Below, piece after piece: positions 52,701 to 60,592 of a stretch of 64,000 bases of DNA. Numbering within the stretch: position 1 is the stretch's first letter; each line of letters opens with the position of its first letter. The notes below the pieces were generated by a model. That model saw only the letters and a list, made by a program, of their open reading frames with translations, did no database searches and had not been told where the DNA came from. The DNA is from Chloracidobacterium sp. (GTDB lineage: Bacteria; Acidobacteriota; Blastocatellia; Pyrinomonadales; Pyrinomonadaceae). The stretch is from contig JADJTD010000001.1 in the NCBI GenBank assembly GCA_016711345.1, positions 1,240,001-1,304,000 of the forward strand. Reading direction: 5' to 3'. A program made the translations under genes and the position numbers.

Positions 52701-55700
52701 TTCTTGAGCACCGATCACCCAGTCGAGAGTTGATGCTGCTGCGATGGTTTGAGCCGCGAGCGGTTCGCCAACGAGTTTGTAAACCAGAACATTCGTTGTC
52801 AAAGTGGAGCCAGGCTGTACGCCTCGACTGGATATTGCTCCTGACTTTGTTCGTGACAGAACAAATGTTGGTGCTCCTGCCGTTACGCCCCAGGTTCCTT
52901 GATTAGTAGTGGTAACTCCTGAAGCAACATTCTGCAAATACAAACGGGTTCGGGTTATAACTCCGGTGATCGTCTGTGGATTTGTTCCGGTTACACCGTC
53001 AGCATCGTTATACGTCACTCTTACGTCATAACTCGTTCCATTTGAAAGTCCGGTTATCGTTGTTGTGTAGGGTGATGCGACGTGTGCCGCTGCTGTGACG
53101 TGATTGGTCCAGCCGCCATTTGTCGGACAGTTTGAAGATGTCAAACAGTAATCAACTGTGTAAGTGTTGTTAGCATTTGAATCCAGAGTGTAGGGCATCG
53201 ATACGTTTATCGAAGTATTGCTGGCGGTCGTAGCTGTCGCGGTGCCTGCTGCTGTCGCCAGTGAACTTGCTACATTGAGTATTCCTGTTGTGCTGCTGAA
53301 ATATGTGTCTGTCTTATTGGTCGCAGCGCTGGCATTCGATCCCCACGTGCCTGAAACCTGAGCAGCACCGGCCAGAGAAAGTGAGTTAACATTTACAGAA
53401 AGGCCAGCACCGATATTTGCCTTGGCAACGCTGTTACCAATATCGAGATTACGAGCTACCGACACAGGGTTCGCCGCTGTTATTGATTTTACTCCCGTTC
53501 CTGAGAAACCAAGGTTGCTGTACGCCTGGACTTTAACGGTTTGTGCTCCGCCTGTGTAGTTGACTGTGTTCCCCGCGGTTGTTGTGGTAAGAGTTGTTAT
53601 CGGAACCGTCGCGGGGACTATATTTATTGTACTGGTTGCGGTGGCATTGTTGAACGATGTGATCGTTCCAGAACTATTAAGATTTACAACGCCGGCGGCA
53701 TTATTTGTGATGCCGGCTATTGTTCCCGAACCGTTCAGATTGATAGTTCCGGTGTTTGTGAAACTCGCGAGTGCTGTCGTCGTGTTTCCACTGCCTGTTC
53801 GTGCAATAGTTCCGGCATTTGTCAGTGTCGTAATAGAACATGCTCCGCCGAGGTTCAATGTGCGCGTTGCATTGTTCGTAACTCCACCTGTCCCGGCCAA
53901 AGTGCCGCTCGCAGTCATGGTTCCGGCATTGGTCAGAGTCACACCCGTAACCGTAAGTGTTGCGGTGGAAGTAAATGTTCCGTTGTTAGTGTACGCCCCG
54001 GTGAAAGTTGCCGTCGGAATTGAGATCAGCTTTCCGCCGCTTAGTGTTTTTGTTGCTCCGCTGAATGTGTGTGTCCCTGTATTGGCAGTAAATGTTTCGG
54101 CGTTATTAATGAGACTTCCAGCAAAGTTGATCGACGCGATCCCTGTTTCATTCCATACAGAACCTTCGTTAAGAGTGACGTCGCCGGTAAAAGTTTTAGT
54201 TCCTGTTCCACCAAGATTAAAAATGCCGCTCACAATGGTTGTGCCGGTGACGCCAAGGGTAAAATTCGGCCCTACCGAAAAGGTTGTTCCACTTCCGATA
54301 TTCAGGCTGCCTCCAACGGCCAGGTTAGCTGCAGTTGTTGCGGTCGCTGTTCCGCTCACCGTCAGATTGCCTGCGACAGTTGTGATGGCACCAAATGTTT
54401 TAGCACCGCCGCTAAGCGTTAGGTGATGATATGGGACCACTTTGAGTGTTTGGCCGGTTCCAGTGTAGTTGACCGTGTTGCCTACGGCTGTTGCGGTAAG
54501 TGTTGTGATTCCGGCCGAACCGCCTAAATTCAATGTGCCGGTTGCTCCGTTTGTTAAAGAGCCCGCTCCTGACAAAGCAGTTCCAACTGTAAGCGTTCCG
54601 CTGTTGGTATAAGTTCCGGTGACTGTTACGTTCGGGATCGAAGTAGCGGTTGAACCGCTAAACACCTCGGTTGTGCCGCTGAATGTATGCGTACCGGAGT
54701 TGGCAGTAAATGTTGCGGCATTATTCGTTAAGCTGCCGCCGTGGTTGATCGAGGCCAGACCCGTTTCATTCCACACGCTGCCGGCGTTTAATGTTGTATC
54801 TCCTGTAAATGTCTTAGTTCCTGTGCCAGCTAGTGTTAGTGTTCCTGTTACCGCTGTTGTTCCGGTCACGCCAAACGTAAAGTTAGCGCCAACCGTCAGA
54901 CTCGAACCGCTTCCAACATTCAAATTGCCGCCAACTGCAAAATTTGCGCCTGTTATTGCCGACGCTGTTCCGGCTAATGTCAGGTTTCCAGCCGCCCCTG
55001 TAAGAGCTCCCAAGGATTTTATTCCGCTGCCCTGCAACGTCAGGTTTCCATATGTGCCTGAACAAACACTCTGGTTCGCTGATGCTCCGTAGATCACGGT
55101 TCCCGCTCCACCACTCGTGATAGTGCCGCCGCAGGTTATCGCTCCGTTGAGTGTCAACGTGGTGGTTCCAATTGAAAGCGGGGCAGTAGCTCCGATATTC
55201 ATCGTACCGTTCACAACAACGCTGGCACTGAGAGTTTTCGTGCCTGTGCCGCTGGTGGTCAGGTTGTTGAATGTAGTTGCGGTAGCGATCGTCTGAGAGG
55301 CTCCGCCAAAATTAACCGTTCCCGTTCCTGCCGTGAAAAGTGAACCCGTACCGTTCCAAGCTGTTGCGCTTGTTGCGTTTTCATTTAGTGTGCTAGATCC
55401 GCCGTTCAACGACCCCGCCGTAAGTGTTACTACTCCCGTAAGCGTATGAGTAAGGCCGGCTCCTAAATTGAGAGTTCCACCCGTTCCGTTTATTGTGAGG
55501 CCGTTACTGTTTACATTGCTTTGAAAAGTAGCAATACCGCCAGTTTTGCTCATCGTTACAAGACCCGTGGTAGTAAAACCATCGATGCTTTGCGTCGCAG
55601 TACCGCCTATAGCTATTGCTGAACTTCCTGCCGTAAAGATGCCGCCATTTGAAAAACTTCCATTCAATGTAAGACCAAAATTTGCCGTCGCGAGCGTTGT

Positions 55701-56705
55701 TCCGGAACCTACGTCCAAAACACCGTTGACAACGACTGCCCCTCCCATAGTTTTTGTACCGCTTCCGCTGGTGCGAAGAGCTCCGTAGGTGAAAGGATTA
55801 ACCGTCTGAGCACCTAAACCAGAATATTCAACTGTCATTCCCGTCAAGGTGTCCGTTGAAAACGGATATTGAGTGTTATAGTCAGCGGTTGCGGCAACGC
55901 GAGTAACCCTAATCGTGCCGGTTCCGGTGATCGCATTTGTCGCCCCGCCAATAATGACTGCAGCAGCCGGATTAAAGGTAGCATTCGCGTTGACCGTGAA
56001 CGTTCCATTGATGTTGATGTTCGTATTCGCGGTGATTGTTGCAGTCGCAGTGGGAGTAAGGGTCAAATTCTCAAAAGTCGTTGTGGAAGTACCGCCCATC
56101 GTTTGAGATGTTCCACCATTGAGGGTCACATTCAGGATATCCGATCCATTAGTTGCCGTGAAAGTACCGTTATTTGTGTAATTTCCTCCAACGTTAATGG
56201 CGTGAGTATCTGTACCAGTTAAATCCAGTACGCGCAGAGTTCCTCCTGCGTTTATCAAAACATCGCCGGTTACTGTAAGTGCAAAATCCGTATTGCTGCT
56301 AAGCGACAAGATTCCGCTTGCACCGCCGCCAACTTGCAATTCGGCAATTGTCGTTGATGCTGCAATTGTTACCGTGTGACCATTCGCAATACAAACTACG
56401 TCGCCCGCTCCAGGAACTCCGCTAGGTGTCCAAGTTCCCGAGGTGGTCCATGGTCCGGTACCTGTACTTGTTTTTGTACAAGGAGCAAAAAACATCACCG
56501 GTTCTACAGACACGTTGGTAAAAGCCGCCGAGGCGCTATTCTGCTCTGACTGTTCGAAGCCAAGGAAAGATGCTACAGAATCAAGGAACGAATAACCTGC
56601 GCCCGTCGAAGCACTGGCAGATAATACAAGTACAAAACCGAGAAGAACCGCAGCGGCACCATTTCGGACAAATGAGAGATGAGACGAATATTTTGAGTGA
56701 AACAT
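46791..56705 (-). CDS. Giant secreted repeat protein (3304 residues)
   Basis: A giant exported protein with a signal peptide-like start (AAAVLLGFVLVLSASASTGA). Domains in order, approximately: 60-1145 many copies of a beta-helix/adhesin-like motif (TLTLNG, NTFTVGTGT-type strands); 1145-1260 fibronectin-III-like; 1263-1453 uncharacterised; 1481-1645 P/Homo-B-like (NDAVDTGSARAFSL type, here ISDNAAVDTGSARAF); 1697-1860 and 1942-2100 a duplicated domain with FDITAIN and VGFE; 2102-2313 and 2540-2900 arrays of a 10-residue unit ETFTPTATAT (about 21 and 35 copies) that flank a LamG-like domain (IAWYKGEGNFADS, about 2318-2538); 2907-3048 two dockerin-like repeats; 3085-3215 cohesin-like (YEFDLRYDPAVIQP); 3220-3304 carboxypeptidase-regulatory-like. 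The Thr-rich arrays are probably extended, maybe glycosylated stalks. No catalytic site found. Confidence 0.9.
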   Translation of the reverse strand: MFHSKYSSHLSFVRNGAAAVLLGFVLVLSASASTGAGYSFLDSVASFLGFEQSEQNSASAAFTNVSVEPVMFFAPCTKTSTGTGPWTTSGTWTPSGVPGAGDVVCIANGHTVTIAASTTIAELQVGGGASGILSLSSNTDFALTVTGDVLINAGGTLRVLDLTGTDTHAINVGGNYTNNGTFTATNGSDILNVTLNGGTSQTMGGTSTTTFENLTLTPTATATITANTNININGTFTVNANATFNPAAAVIIGGATNAITGTGTIRVTRVAATADYNTQYPFSTDTLTGMTVEYSGLGAQTVNPFTYGALRTSGSGTKTMGGAVVVNGVLDVGSGTTLATANFGLTLNGSFSNGGIFTAGSSAIAIGGTATQSIDGFTTTGLVTMSKTGGIATFQSNVNSNGLTINGTGGTLNLGAGLTHTLTGVVTLTAGSLNGGSSTLNENATSATAWNGTGSLFTAGTGTVNFGGASQTIATATTFNNLTTSGTGTKTLSASVVVNGTMNIGATAPLSIGTTTLTLNGAITCGGTITSGGAGTVIYGASANQSVCSGTYGNLTLQGSGIKSLGALTGAAGNLTLAGTASAITGANFAVGGNLNVGSGSSLTVGANFTFGVTGTTAVTGTLTLAGTGTKTFTGDTTLNAGSVWNETGLASINHGGSLTNNAATFTANSGTHTFSGTTEVFSGSTATSIPNVTVTGTYTNSGTLTVGTALSGAGSLTNGATGTLNLGGSAGITTLTATAVGNTVNYTGTGQTLKVVPYHHLTLSGGAKTFGAITTVAGNLTVSGTATATTAANLAVGGSLNIGSGTTFSVGPNFTLGVTGTTIVSGIFNLGGTGTKTFTGDVTLNEGSVWNETGIASINFAGSLINNAETFTANTGTHTFSGATKTLSGGKLISIPTATFTGAYTNNGTFTSTATLTVTGVTLTNAGTMTASGTLAGTGGVTNNATRTLNLGGACSITTLTNAGTIARTGSGNTTTALASFTNTGTINLNGSGTIAGITNNAAGVVNLNSSGTITSFNNATATSTINIVPATVPITTLTTTTAGNTVNYTGGAQTVKVQAYSNLGFSGTGVKSITAANPVSVARNLDIGNSVAKANIGAGLSVNVNSLSLAGAAQVSGTWGSNASAATNKTDTYFSSTTGILNVASSLATAAGTATATTASNTSINVSMPYTLDSNANNTYTVDYCLTSSNCPTNGGWTNHVTAAAHVASPYTTTITGLSNGTSYDVRVTYNDADGVTGTNPQTITGVITRTRLYLQNVASGVTTTNQGTWGVTAGAPTFVLSRTKSGAISSRGVQPGSTLTTNVLVYKLVGEPLAAQTIAAASTLDWVIGAQENNSDADMAYRIHAYVVSNDGTTVRGTLLGNNNDGDEWTTTAAGRAPSAAKSLSAVTAQTGDRIVIEIGYVATTPGATNRVGTLWYGGTGATDLTDGSTAHTTNPGWFEFSQGIAFQPPGPTPTATATSTATNTATATATATPTCGNTFSYTGPAVAIADNVAAGTNFIIPVSGIGNITDLNFRFDGTQVADPASTTPGINHSWVGDLIVKVTSPGGTTVTILDRPGSPATTNGCNSNNLAQLLLDDDGGFPAVESQCAADATAFPTGTFSPNNALSAFDGQNPNGNWTINISDNAAVDTGSARAFSLVIDSACSTPTATPTNTNTNTPTNTPTNTGTATATSTATSTATATATATPTASPGCTPQDVTTTFAGGNEQSGNMFDITAINTISISSFEENLLHSGNIEIYYKPGTHVGFEQTPGAWTLIGTAFGVVTNGPGVATAIPLPVNVVIPAGQTYAFYITYNDPLDQSRLIYTNGSAIGSVFASDANIQVREGTGKAYPFLNSFAPRQFNGVVNYTSGVDCPIVTPTNTATPTATATSAFTPTATATETFTPTATATETFTPTATVTATPSESPTFTATNTPSATATNTSTATATATASATSTPSCLSGNVTTTYTGDRANNGNMFDITAINSITIDSFDENLQNNEPLAIYYKAGTHVGFENDPGAWTLAGTYTGVVSNGSGNPTAVPIPVNVTIPAGETYAFYITYTTGQGSMVYSAGTTIGAVYASDANIQVKEGTGKTYPFADSFAPRVFNGTVYYTALCPTLTPTATATETFTPTATATETFTPTATATETFTPTATATETFTPTATATETFTPTATATETFTPTATATETFTPTATATETFTPTATATETFTPTATATETFTPTATATVTFTPTATATETFTPTATATETFTPTATATETFTPTATATETFTPTATATETFTPTATATETFTPTATATETFTPTATATATFTPTATATETFTPTETATPTVTPTCAPPPPNMIAWYKGEGNFADSAPPTYETGSASGTVGFASGMVDQAFSFNGSGSFVTVPADSGSLNITGNAVTIDGWINPSVSSEAVYFGKTVSGGNDYLLYNGFGVGVFAIVNTTAGENQLAAFADYPANTAFYQPPTNQWTHLALTYDGSLVKIYANGVQVGQSSHSGNIAGGSAPFNIGGRADGLSFNGRVDEVEVFNRALLETEIDDIYNAGPTGKCSIPTPTATETFTPTATATATETFTPTATATETFTPTATATETFTPTATATETFTPTATATETFTPTATATETFTPTATATETFTPTATATETFTPTATATETFTPTATATETFTPTATATETFTPTATATETFTPTATATETFTPTATATETFTPTATATETFTPTATATETFTPTATATETFTPTATATETFTPTATATETFTPTATATETFTPTATATETFTPTATATETFTPTATATETFTPTATATETFTPTATATETFTPTATATETFTPTATATETFTPTATATETFTPTATATETFTPTATATETFTPTATATETFTPTATATETFTPTATATETFTPTATATETFTPTATATDTPTATPTIPPSVSGSVTYGNSIGSPATRPVPSVLLSGNGSVFVSDTTADPGTYSLTGFGSGSYTVTPSKTGGVNGSISSFDAALVAQHASSVIVFNPTQLIAADVSGNGEVSSFDAAMVASYAVAAPLVPLGSSGTWRFTPLSRTYGSVEGETTNENYTALLMGEVSGNWTGSFGGRPAGSGGPERSSAVAAPHLVTPADGEVLIPVSIQGAANKGIISYEFDLRYDPAVIQPQAEPVELTGTVSNRLSAVSNSSEPGLLRVAVYGALPINNSGLLLNLKFTAVGAPGSISPLTWERFTFNEGDPGTAAVDGQIELSAAAPNQAEITGRLISSMGQGVPNARVTLTDSAGQSRVVLSNGFGLYRFGNLQVGQTYTISVQSRNYSFTPLTISVTNQAVNADVIAEP
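48005..49085 (-). repeat. 30-bp coding tandem array B
   Basis: About 35 units of 30 bp coding ETFTPTATAT-type decapeptides. Units differ mainly at synonymous positions, and multi-unit blocks recur (for example the block at 48691-48780 is repeated at 48901 onward), showing expansion by duplication of several units at once. Confidence 0.9.
49760..50400 (-). repeat. 30-bp coding tandem array A with 90-bp higher-order repeat
   Basis: About 21 units of the same decapeptide. The 90-bp block at 49891-49980 is followed by a copy at 49981-50070 differing at a single base, which changes Glu to Val in the protein, and by a partial third copy from 50071. A similar block reappears near 50281. Confidence 0.9.
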
Positions 56706-56749
56706 AATTGGAATCCTGGCTGGCGTTCAGGCCTAAACCAACCGCTTAT

Positions 56750-56781
56750 TTTGGCGACCAAAGCTATACGTGAGCGCCAAA
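56750..56781 (-). promoter_or_regulatory. Leader hairpin upstream of giant gene
   Basis: TTTGGCG and CGCCAAA, 18 bases apart, form a perfect 7-bp stem about 45 bp upstream of the start of the 3304-residue gene. A second small stem GGGAAA/TTTCCC lies at 56817-56834. Possible mRNA leader structures; no known riboswitch class was recognised. No -10/-35 pair is convincing here. Confidence 0.35.
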
Positions 56782-57194
56782 TAGATCTTATTTTTTATAT
56801 ATCGCTATACTTCTTTCGGGAAACAAACTTTTCCCAATAGATAACAGAATAAAAAAAGCTGAATGATCTTCCTTTTTCATAAATGCGCTACTGCCGACAA
56901 AGCACTTGCGTGAAAAACCCGAATCAAGCATTGTAATACAATCAGCCATAACGCCCAACAATTAAAATAAATAATCTTGCACGTTACAAAACTCCTCTAT
57001 ATCCAGCCCGCGGGTGAACATATGTAGTTCATGCAGGCTGACGTTATTTGGAGGGCGTAAGATGATTGTATATCGCCAAAAGGCCAAGCACATCAGGGCG
57101 GACGCTAATTTTAATTAACGGAATGTTGCATATAACAGCGTCCAGATTGACCAACAAAAGTGCCATACAAATAACACTAATGACCAGCTCCTTG

Positions 57195-57533
57195 TTAAGT
57201 AGGATTCTCCCTGAAAAATAAGTAGTATTCAACGCTGCGATTTGCGGCTTCGAGGGAGATCTTTTTCCCGCTGAGGTCATAAAAATCTTGAGACATGTAT
57301 GTAGTGATGAACGGCACTATCAAATTGCCTGATGAATCGATGTCCGCAAAATGATGAAGGAGCATATCAGCTAAGCAAAGCTGCCCAGTTTTTTGACGGC
57401 TTTTTGGGGGTAGTGAAATGGCTTTTTGGGTGTCTCCGATGGCTTTTTGGGGGTTGTCCGATGGCTTTTTCAGACTATCGAAAAATCGTAAATGAAAGAC
57501 TGTCAGTTCATTTGTGTTAATCTGTCTTTTCAT
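57195..57533 (-). CDS. Doubtful hypothetical reading frame across repeat array
   Basis: A 112-codon frame whose start half runs through the fourth 21-22 bp array (QKAIGDTQKAISLPP) and whose end half (LADMLLHHFADIDSSGNL to VEYYLFFRENPT) reads like ordinary protein. It may be the C-terminal relic of a gene with a repetitive segment, or chance. No ribosome-binding site is convincing. The 850-bp stretch between the giant gene and queE contains nothing else I can support as a gene. Confidence 0.3.
   Translation of the reverse strand: MKRQINTNELTVFHLRFFDSLKKPSDNPQKAIGDTQKAISLPPKSRQKTGQLCLADMLLHHFADIDSSGNLIVPFITTYMSQDFYDLSGKKISLEAANRSVEYYLFFRENPT
57396..57478 (-). repeat. 21-22 bp tandem array, locus 4
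   Basis: On the minus strand units starting AAAAAGCC have spacing 22, 21 and 22, with the core AAAAAGCCATCGGAGAC and related variants. Flanks differ from loci 1 and 3. The queE start lies 60 bp further on. Confidence 0.75.
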
Positions 57534-57539
57534 TTTTTA

Positions 57540-58187
57540 ATGGACCTGAGAATAACCGAAATATTTCTTTCAATTCAAGGCGAGTCGTCTCATGCCGGCC
57601 GGCCGTGTTCTTTTGTGCGTCTGACGGGCTGCCCGATGCGGTGTGTCTGGTGCGACAGCGAATATACCTTCACCGGCGGCGAACACATAAGTTTTAACGA
57701 TATTTTTGAGAAACTCGAAGAATTTGGCTGCAACTTGGTTGAGGTCACCGGCGGCGAGCCGCTTGCTCAAAAGAACGTATTTCCTTTTATCACAGAACTT
57801 TGTGATCGCGGCTACGAGGTTCTAATCGAAACCGGCGGTTATGTTTCAACCGAAACAGTCGATCCTCGTGCAAAGCTCATCCTCGACATAAAATGCCCCG
57901 CTTCAGAGGAAGCCGAACGCAACCATTGGCCAAATCTCGAACGCCTCCGAGCCGATAAAGACGAAGTGAAATTTGTCATCGCCGATATACCCGATTGGGA
58001 ATTTACAAAGAAAACTATCGTAAAATACGATCTCGAAAACCAGGCAAAAGAGATATTGATCTCACCGGTTCACGGAATCAAAAATTTATCAGAAATTGCG
58101 GAAGCTGTTTCAAAAAGCGGCATTAAGGTGCGGCTGAATCTGCAATTACACAAGTACATTTGGGGAGCGGATGCACGAGGTGTCTAA
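57540..58187 (+). CDS. queE: 7-carboxy-7-deazaguanine synthase QueE
   Basis: A radical SAM enzyme of about 215 residues that converts 6-carboxy-tetrahydropterin to 7-carboxy-7-deazaguanine in preQ0/queuosine synthesis. Start at 57540 (MDLRITEIFLSIQGES), the usual family start; an upstream frame extension is not needed. The cluster motif CPMRCVWC has the CxxxCxxC spacing, preceded by GRPCSFVRLTG, and VTGGEPLAQ binds SAM. Its end overlaps the queC start by 17 bp, so the two are translationally coupled. Confidence 0.95.
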   Translation: MDLRITEIFLSIQGESSHAGRPCSFVRLTGCPMRCVWCDSEYTFTGGEHISFNDIFEKLEEFGCNLVEVTGGEPLAQKNVFPFITELCDRGYEVLIETGGYVSTETVDPRAKLILDIKCPASEEAERNHWPNLERLRADKDEVKFVIADIPDWEFTKKTIVKYDLENQAKEILISPVHGIKNLSEIAEAVSKSGIKVRLNLQLHKYIWGADARGV

Positions 58188-58848
58188 AGCAATAATTCTA
58201 GTTTCCGGTGGAATGGACTCGTGCGTCACTGCGGCAATTGCGCGCACTGAAAATGATGACCTCGCGTTTCTGCACATTTCATACGGCCAGCTAACCGAAA
58301 ACCGCGAGCGAAAGGCTTTTAACGAGATTGCAGACCATTACGGCGTCGAAACGCGGCTTGATATTTCTATCGAGCATCTTGCCAAGATCGGCGGCTCGTC
58401 GCTGACGGACGAGAATATCAATGTTACCGAAGCCGACCTAGAATCCAACGAAGTGCCAACCAGCTATGTGCCGTTTCGCAATGCGAATATGTTGTCGATA
58501 GCGGTAAGTTGGGCTGAGGTTATAGGAGCAAACAGCATTTATATCGGAGCGGTTGCAGAGGACTCAAGCGGATATCCAGATTGCCGTCCCGAATTTTATG
58601 CGGCGTTTCAAAAGACAATAAACACCGGAACAAAACCTGACACGCATATCGAGGTCCGTACTCCGATCATTCAATTGTCTAAAGCAGAAATAGTTAAAAA
58701 AGGAATAGAGATCGATGCCCCGCTGCAACTGACTTGGTCATGTTATCGCCGCGAAGATCTGGCATGTGGAACGTGTGATTCGTGTGCGTTGCGGTTGAGG
58801 GGGTTTGAGAAAGCCTGCGTCGCAGACCCTATCACATACGAGAAGTAA
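58171..58848 (+). CDS. queC: 7-cyano-7-deazaguanine synthase QueC
   Basis: A 225-residue ATP-dependent enzyme that turns QueE's product into preQ0. The PP-loop LVSGGMDSCV is at about residues 11-20, and the C-terminal zinc cysteines are in CYRREDLACGTCDSC. Full length. It overlaps queE by 17 bp. No queD or queF gene is within the window. Confidence 0.95.
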   Translation: MHEVSKAIILVSGGMDSCVTAAIARTENDDLAFLHISYGQLTENRERKAFNEIADHYGVETRLDISIEHLAKIGGSSLTDENINVTEADLESNEVPTSYVPFRNANMLSIAVSWAEVIGANSIYIGAVAEDSSGYPDCRPEFYAAFQKTINTGTKPDTHIEVRTPIIQLSKAEIVKKGIEIDAPLQLTWSCYRREDLACGTCDSCALRLRGFEKACVADPITYEK

Positions 58849-58850
58849 AA

Positions 58851-59096
58851 TTACTTTCTGAGCTTCACGCCTGCATATATCATCATTCCAAATCCAACCG
58901 CGCAACCTGCCAGGCTAACAATAGTGAAGATCAAGGCACGCGCAATTCCATCACCGACTGCCCCAATCCCTGCGGATTCAGTTTTCTCCAAGGCATCGAA
59001 ACTACCATAAATATTCCACAGAGTCCCAATAATCCCTAGCAAAATGCTAAGAAGGAAAATGATAACTCCACTATAAAGCAACTTTCGATAGTTCAT
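58851..59096 (-). CDS. Small membrane protein, ExbB/MotA-channel-like
   Basis: An 81-residue protein with two membrane helices. LLGIIGTLWNIYGSFDAL and IGAVGDGIARALIFTIVSLAGC resemble the core of the ExbB/TolQ/MotA proton-channel family but the protein is far shorter than those. It may be a minimal or degenerate relative. It is 2 bp downstream of the M16 peptidase on the same strand and convergent with queC. Confidence 0.7.
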   Translation of the reverse strand: MNYRKLLYSGVIIFLLSILLGIIGTLWNIYGSFDALEKTESAGIGAVGDGIARALIFTIVSLAGCAVGFGMMIYAGVKLRK

Positions 59097-59098
59097 CT

Positions 59099-60382
59099 TT
59101 AGATCGTAAGTCTTGACCTCTCTATCTCCAAGTCTTTCAAGTCACCCAATGCCGCAAACGCCAGTTTTTCAGAGCGGAAATATTCTCGAGCTAGAGCCTT
59201 AATATCATTTGCCTCGACAGCCTTAACATTTTCGATAGATTCTTCAACCGAGATCTGGCGTCCGTGAGTAATTTCGCATTGTGCGAGTGATGCTGCACGC
59301 GATGCGGAATCTTCAAGGCTCAGCAGGATCGATGAAACGGTCTGCTGCTTGGCAAGTTCGAGTTCTTCAGCCGTAATTCCATTGTTTACCATGTCCCTCA
59401 TTTCGGCAATTGAAATATCGACGACTTCCTTAACTTGGTCCGGCGAAGTTCCGGCGAAGATCGAGAACATCCCGCAATCCTGGTACATGATCGCCGAAGC
59501 ACCGACACTATATGCCAAGCCGCGCTCCTCGCGCACTTTCTGCCATAAACGGCTCGAAGTGCCGCCGCCGATTATGCTTTCAAGCAGATCAGCGGCGTAA
59601 CGGCGCTCGTCGGTCTCGGACACAAAAGGCGTTGCGATAATTAAGTGAGCCTGCTCCAGATTCGGATTTTGTTTGATCAACAACGGCGCTGCCAAAACCG
59701 GCTTATGCGTCTTGAGTCCCTGCTTTAGCAGGCTTCCTTCTGTTTTAGGGCGATTAAAATTGGTATTCAAAACCAGATCGACTATCTGTTGATGCTCGAC
59801 GTTACCTGCGGCAACGATGACGAGGTTTGAGAAGTTAAAAACTTCCTCGTGATACCTTCGCGTGACTTCGTGATCAAAACTTCGAACAGTCTTTGGCGTT
59901 CCGGCAATGTTCATTCCTAACGGATGACCCGAAAAAAATGCTTCGCTAAAGATCTCGCCGAGGTAATCCTCCGGCGAGTCTTCGATCATTTTCATCTCTT
60001 CGATGATCACGCGCTGTTCGCTTTCGAGATCGACCTCGTTAAAGCGTGGATTGATGAGCATGTCGGAAATTAAATCGAACGCATTCGGTAGTTGGTCGTC
60101 GATCACCTTGATGGCAAAGCCAGTTTCCTCATGCGTCGTAAAAGCATCGAGATTACCGCCAAGGCGGTCTTGCTCAATCGCGATGTCGAGAGCCGTGCGT
60201 TTCTCAGTGCCTTTAAATACTGTGTGTTCAATAAAATGCGAGATGCCGTTCAAATGATCAGGCTCATGCCTCGATCCCACGCGAAAAAAGAACCCCAACG
60301 TTGCTGAGCGAACGCCCGCCATGCGATCTGTGAGAATAACCAAGCCGTTTTCGAGCCGCGTTTCTTTTATATCTTCTGTCAT
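59099..60382 (-). CDS. M16-family zinc peptidase (insulinase/processing-peptidase-like)
   Basis: A 427-residue protein with an intact inverted zinc motif HFIEH in NGISHFIEHTVFKGTEKR (about residues 44-61) and the downstream glutamate in EEMKMIEDSPEDYLGE (about 121-136). The C-terminal half has the paralogous inactive fold with RLWQKVREERGLAYSVGA, which fits the family. No signal peptide, so likely cytoplasmic like YmxG-type proteases. It is followed by the small ExbB-like protein gene. Confidence 0.92.
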   Translation of the reverse strand: MTEDIKETRLENGLVILTDRMAGVRSATLGFFFRVGSRHEPDHLNGISHFIEHTVFKGTEKRTALDIAIEQDRLGGNLDAFTTHEETGFAIKVIDDQLPNAFDLISDMLINPRFNEVDLESEQRVIIEEMKMIEDSPEDYLGEIFSEAFFSGHPLGMNIAGTPKTVRSFDHEVTRRYHEEVFNFSNLVIVAAGNVEHQQIVDLVLNTNFNRPKTEGSLLKQGLKTHKPVLAAPLLIKQNPNLEQAHLIIATPFVSETDERRYAADLLESIIGGGTSSRLWQKVREERGLAYSVGASAIMYQDCGMFSIFAGTSPDQVKEVVDISIAEMRDMVNNGITAEELELAKQQTVSSILLSLEDSASRAASLAQCEITHGRQISVEESIENVKAVEANDIKALAREYFRSEKLAFAALGDLKDLEIERSRLTI

Positions 60383-60411
60383 TACGAAATTTAGAATCTA
60401 CCACATTTGAA

Positions 60412-60518
60412 ATCACAAAGGCACCTTAAAACTCAAGCAAAACCTTTGTGAACTTTGTGCCTTTGTGGTGAATATGACTTGCTTGTTTGGCAAATGCGAT
60501 GTAAATTAACGCAAGTCA
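60412..60518. repeat. CACAAAGG-type inverted repeat and 8-bp palindrome upstream of OPT gene
   Basis: TCACAAAGGCAC near 60412 and GTGCCTTTGTGGTGA ending near 60472 are related to the perfect repeat between thiS and thiG. TGACTTGC at 60475-60482 and GCAAGTCA at 60511-60518 form another inverted pair that could be an operator for the downstream transporter. The rest of the 210-bp gap shows a GGAG ribosome-binding site before 60593. Confidence 0.5.
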
Positions 60519-60592
60519 AGACCTTTCCCCAAAATCGAAGCCTGCGACCTCAAAAGCAGGCAATGTAAACAACGCAAAGGAGATCGAACTGC

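Noticed and set aside
57044..57280. 78-residue minus-strand frame with a hydrophobic stretch
   Set aside because: No ribosome-binding site, no recognised family and overlap with another doubtful frame.
57479..57539. preQ1 riboswitch before queE
   Set aside because: The short leader has no recognisable aptamer; the sequence is AT-rich without the required loop.
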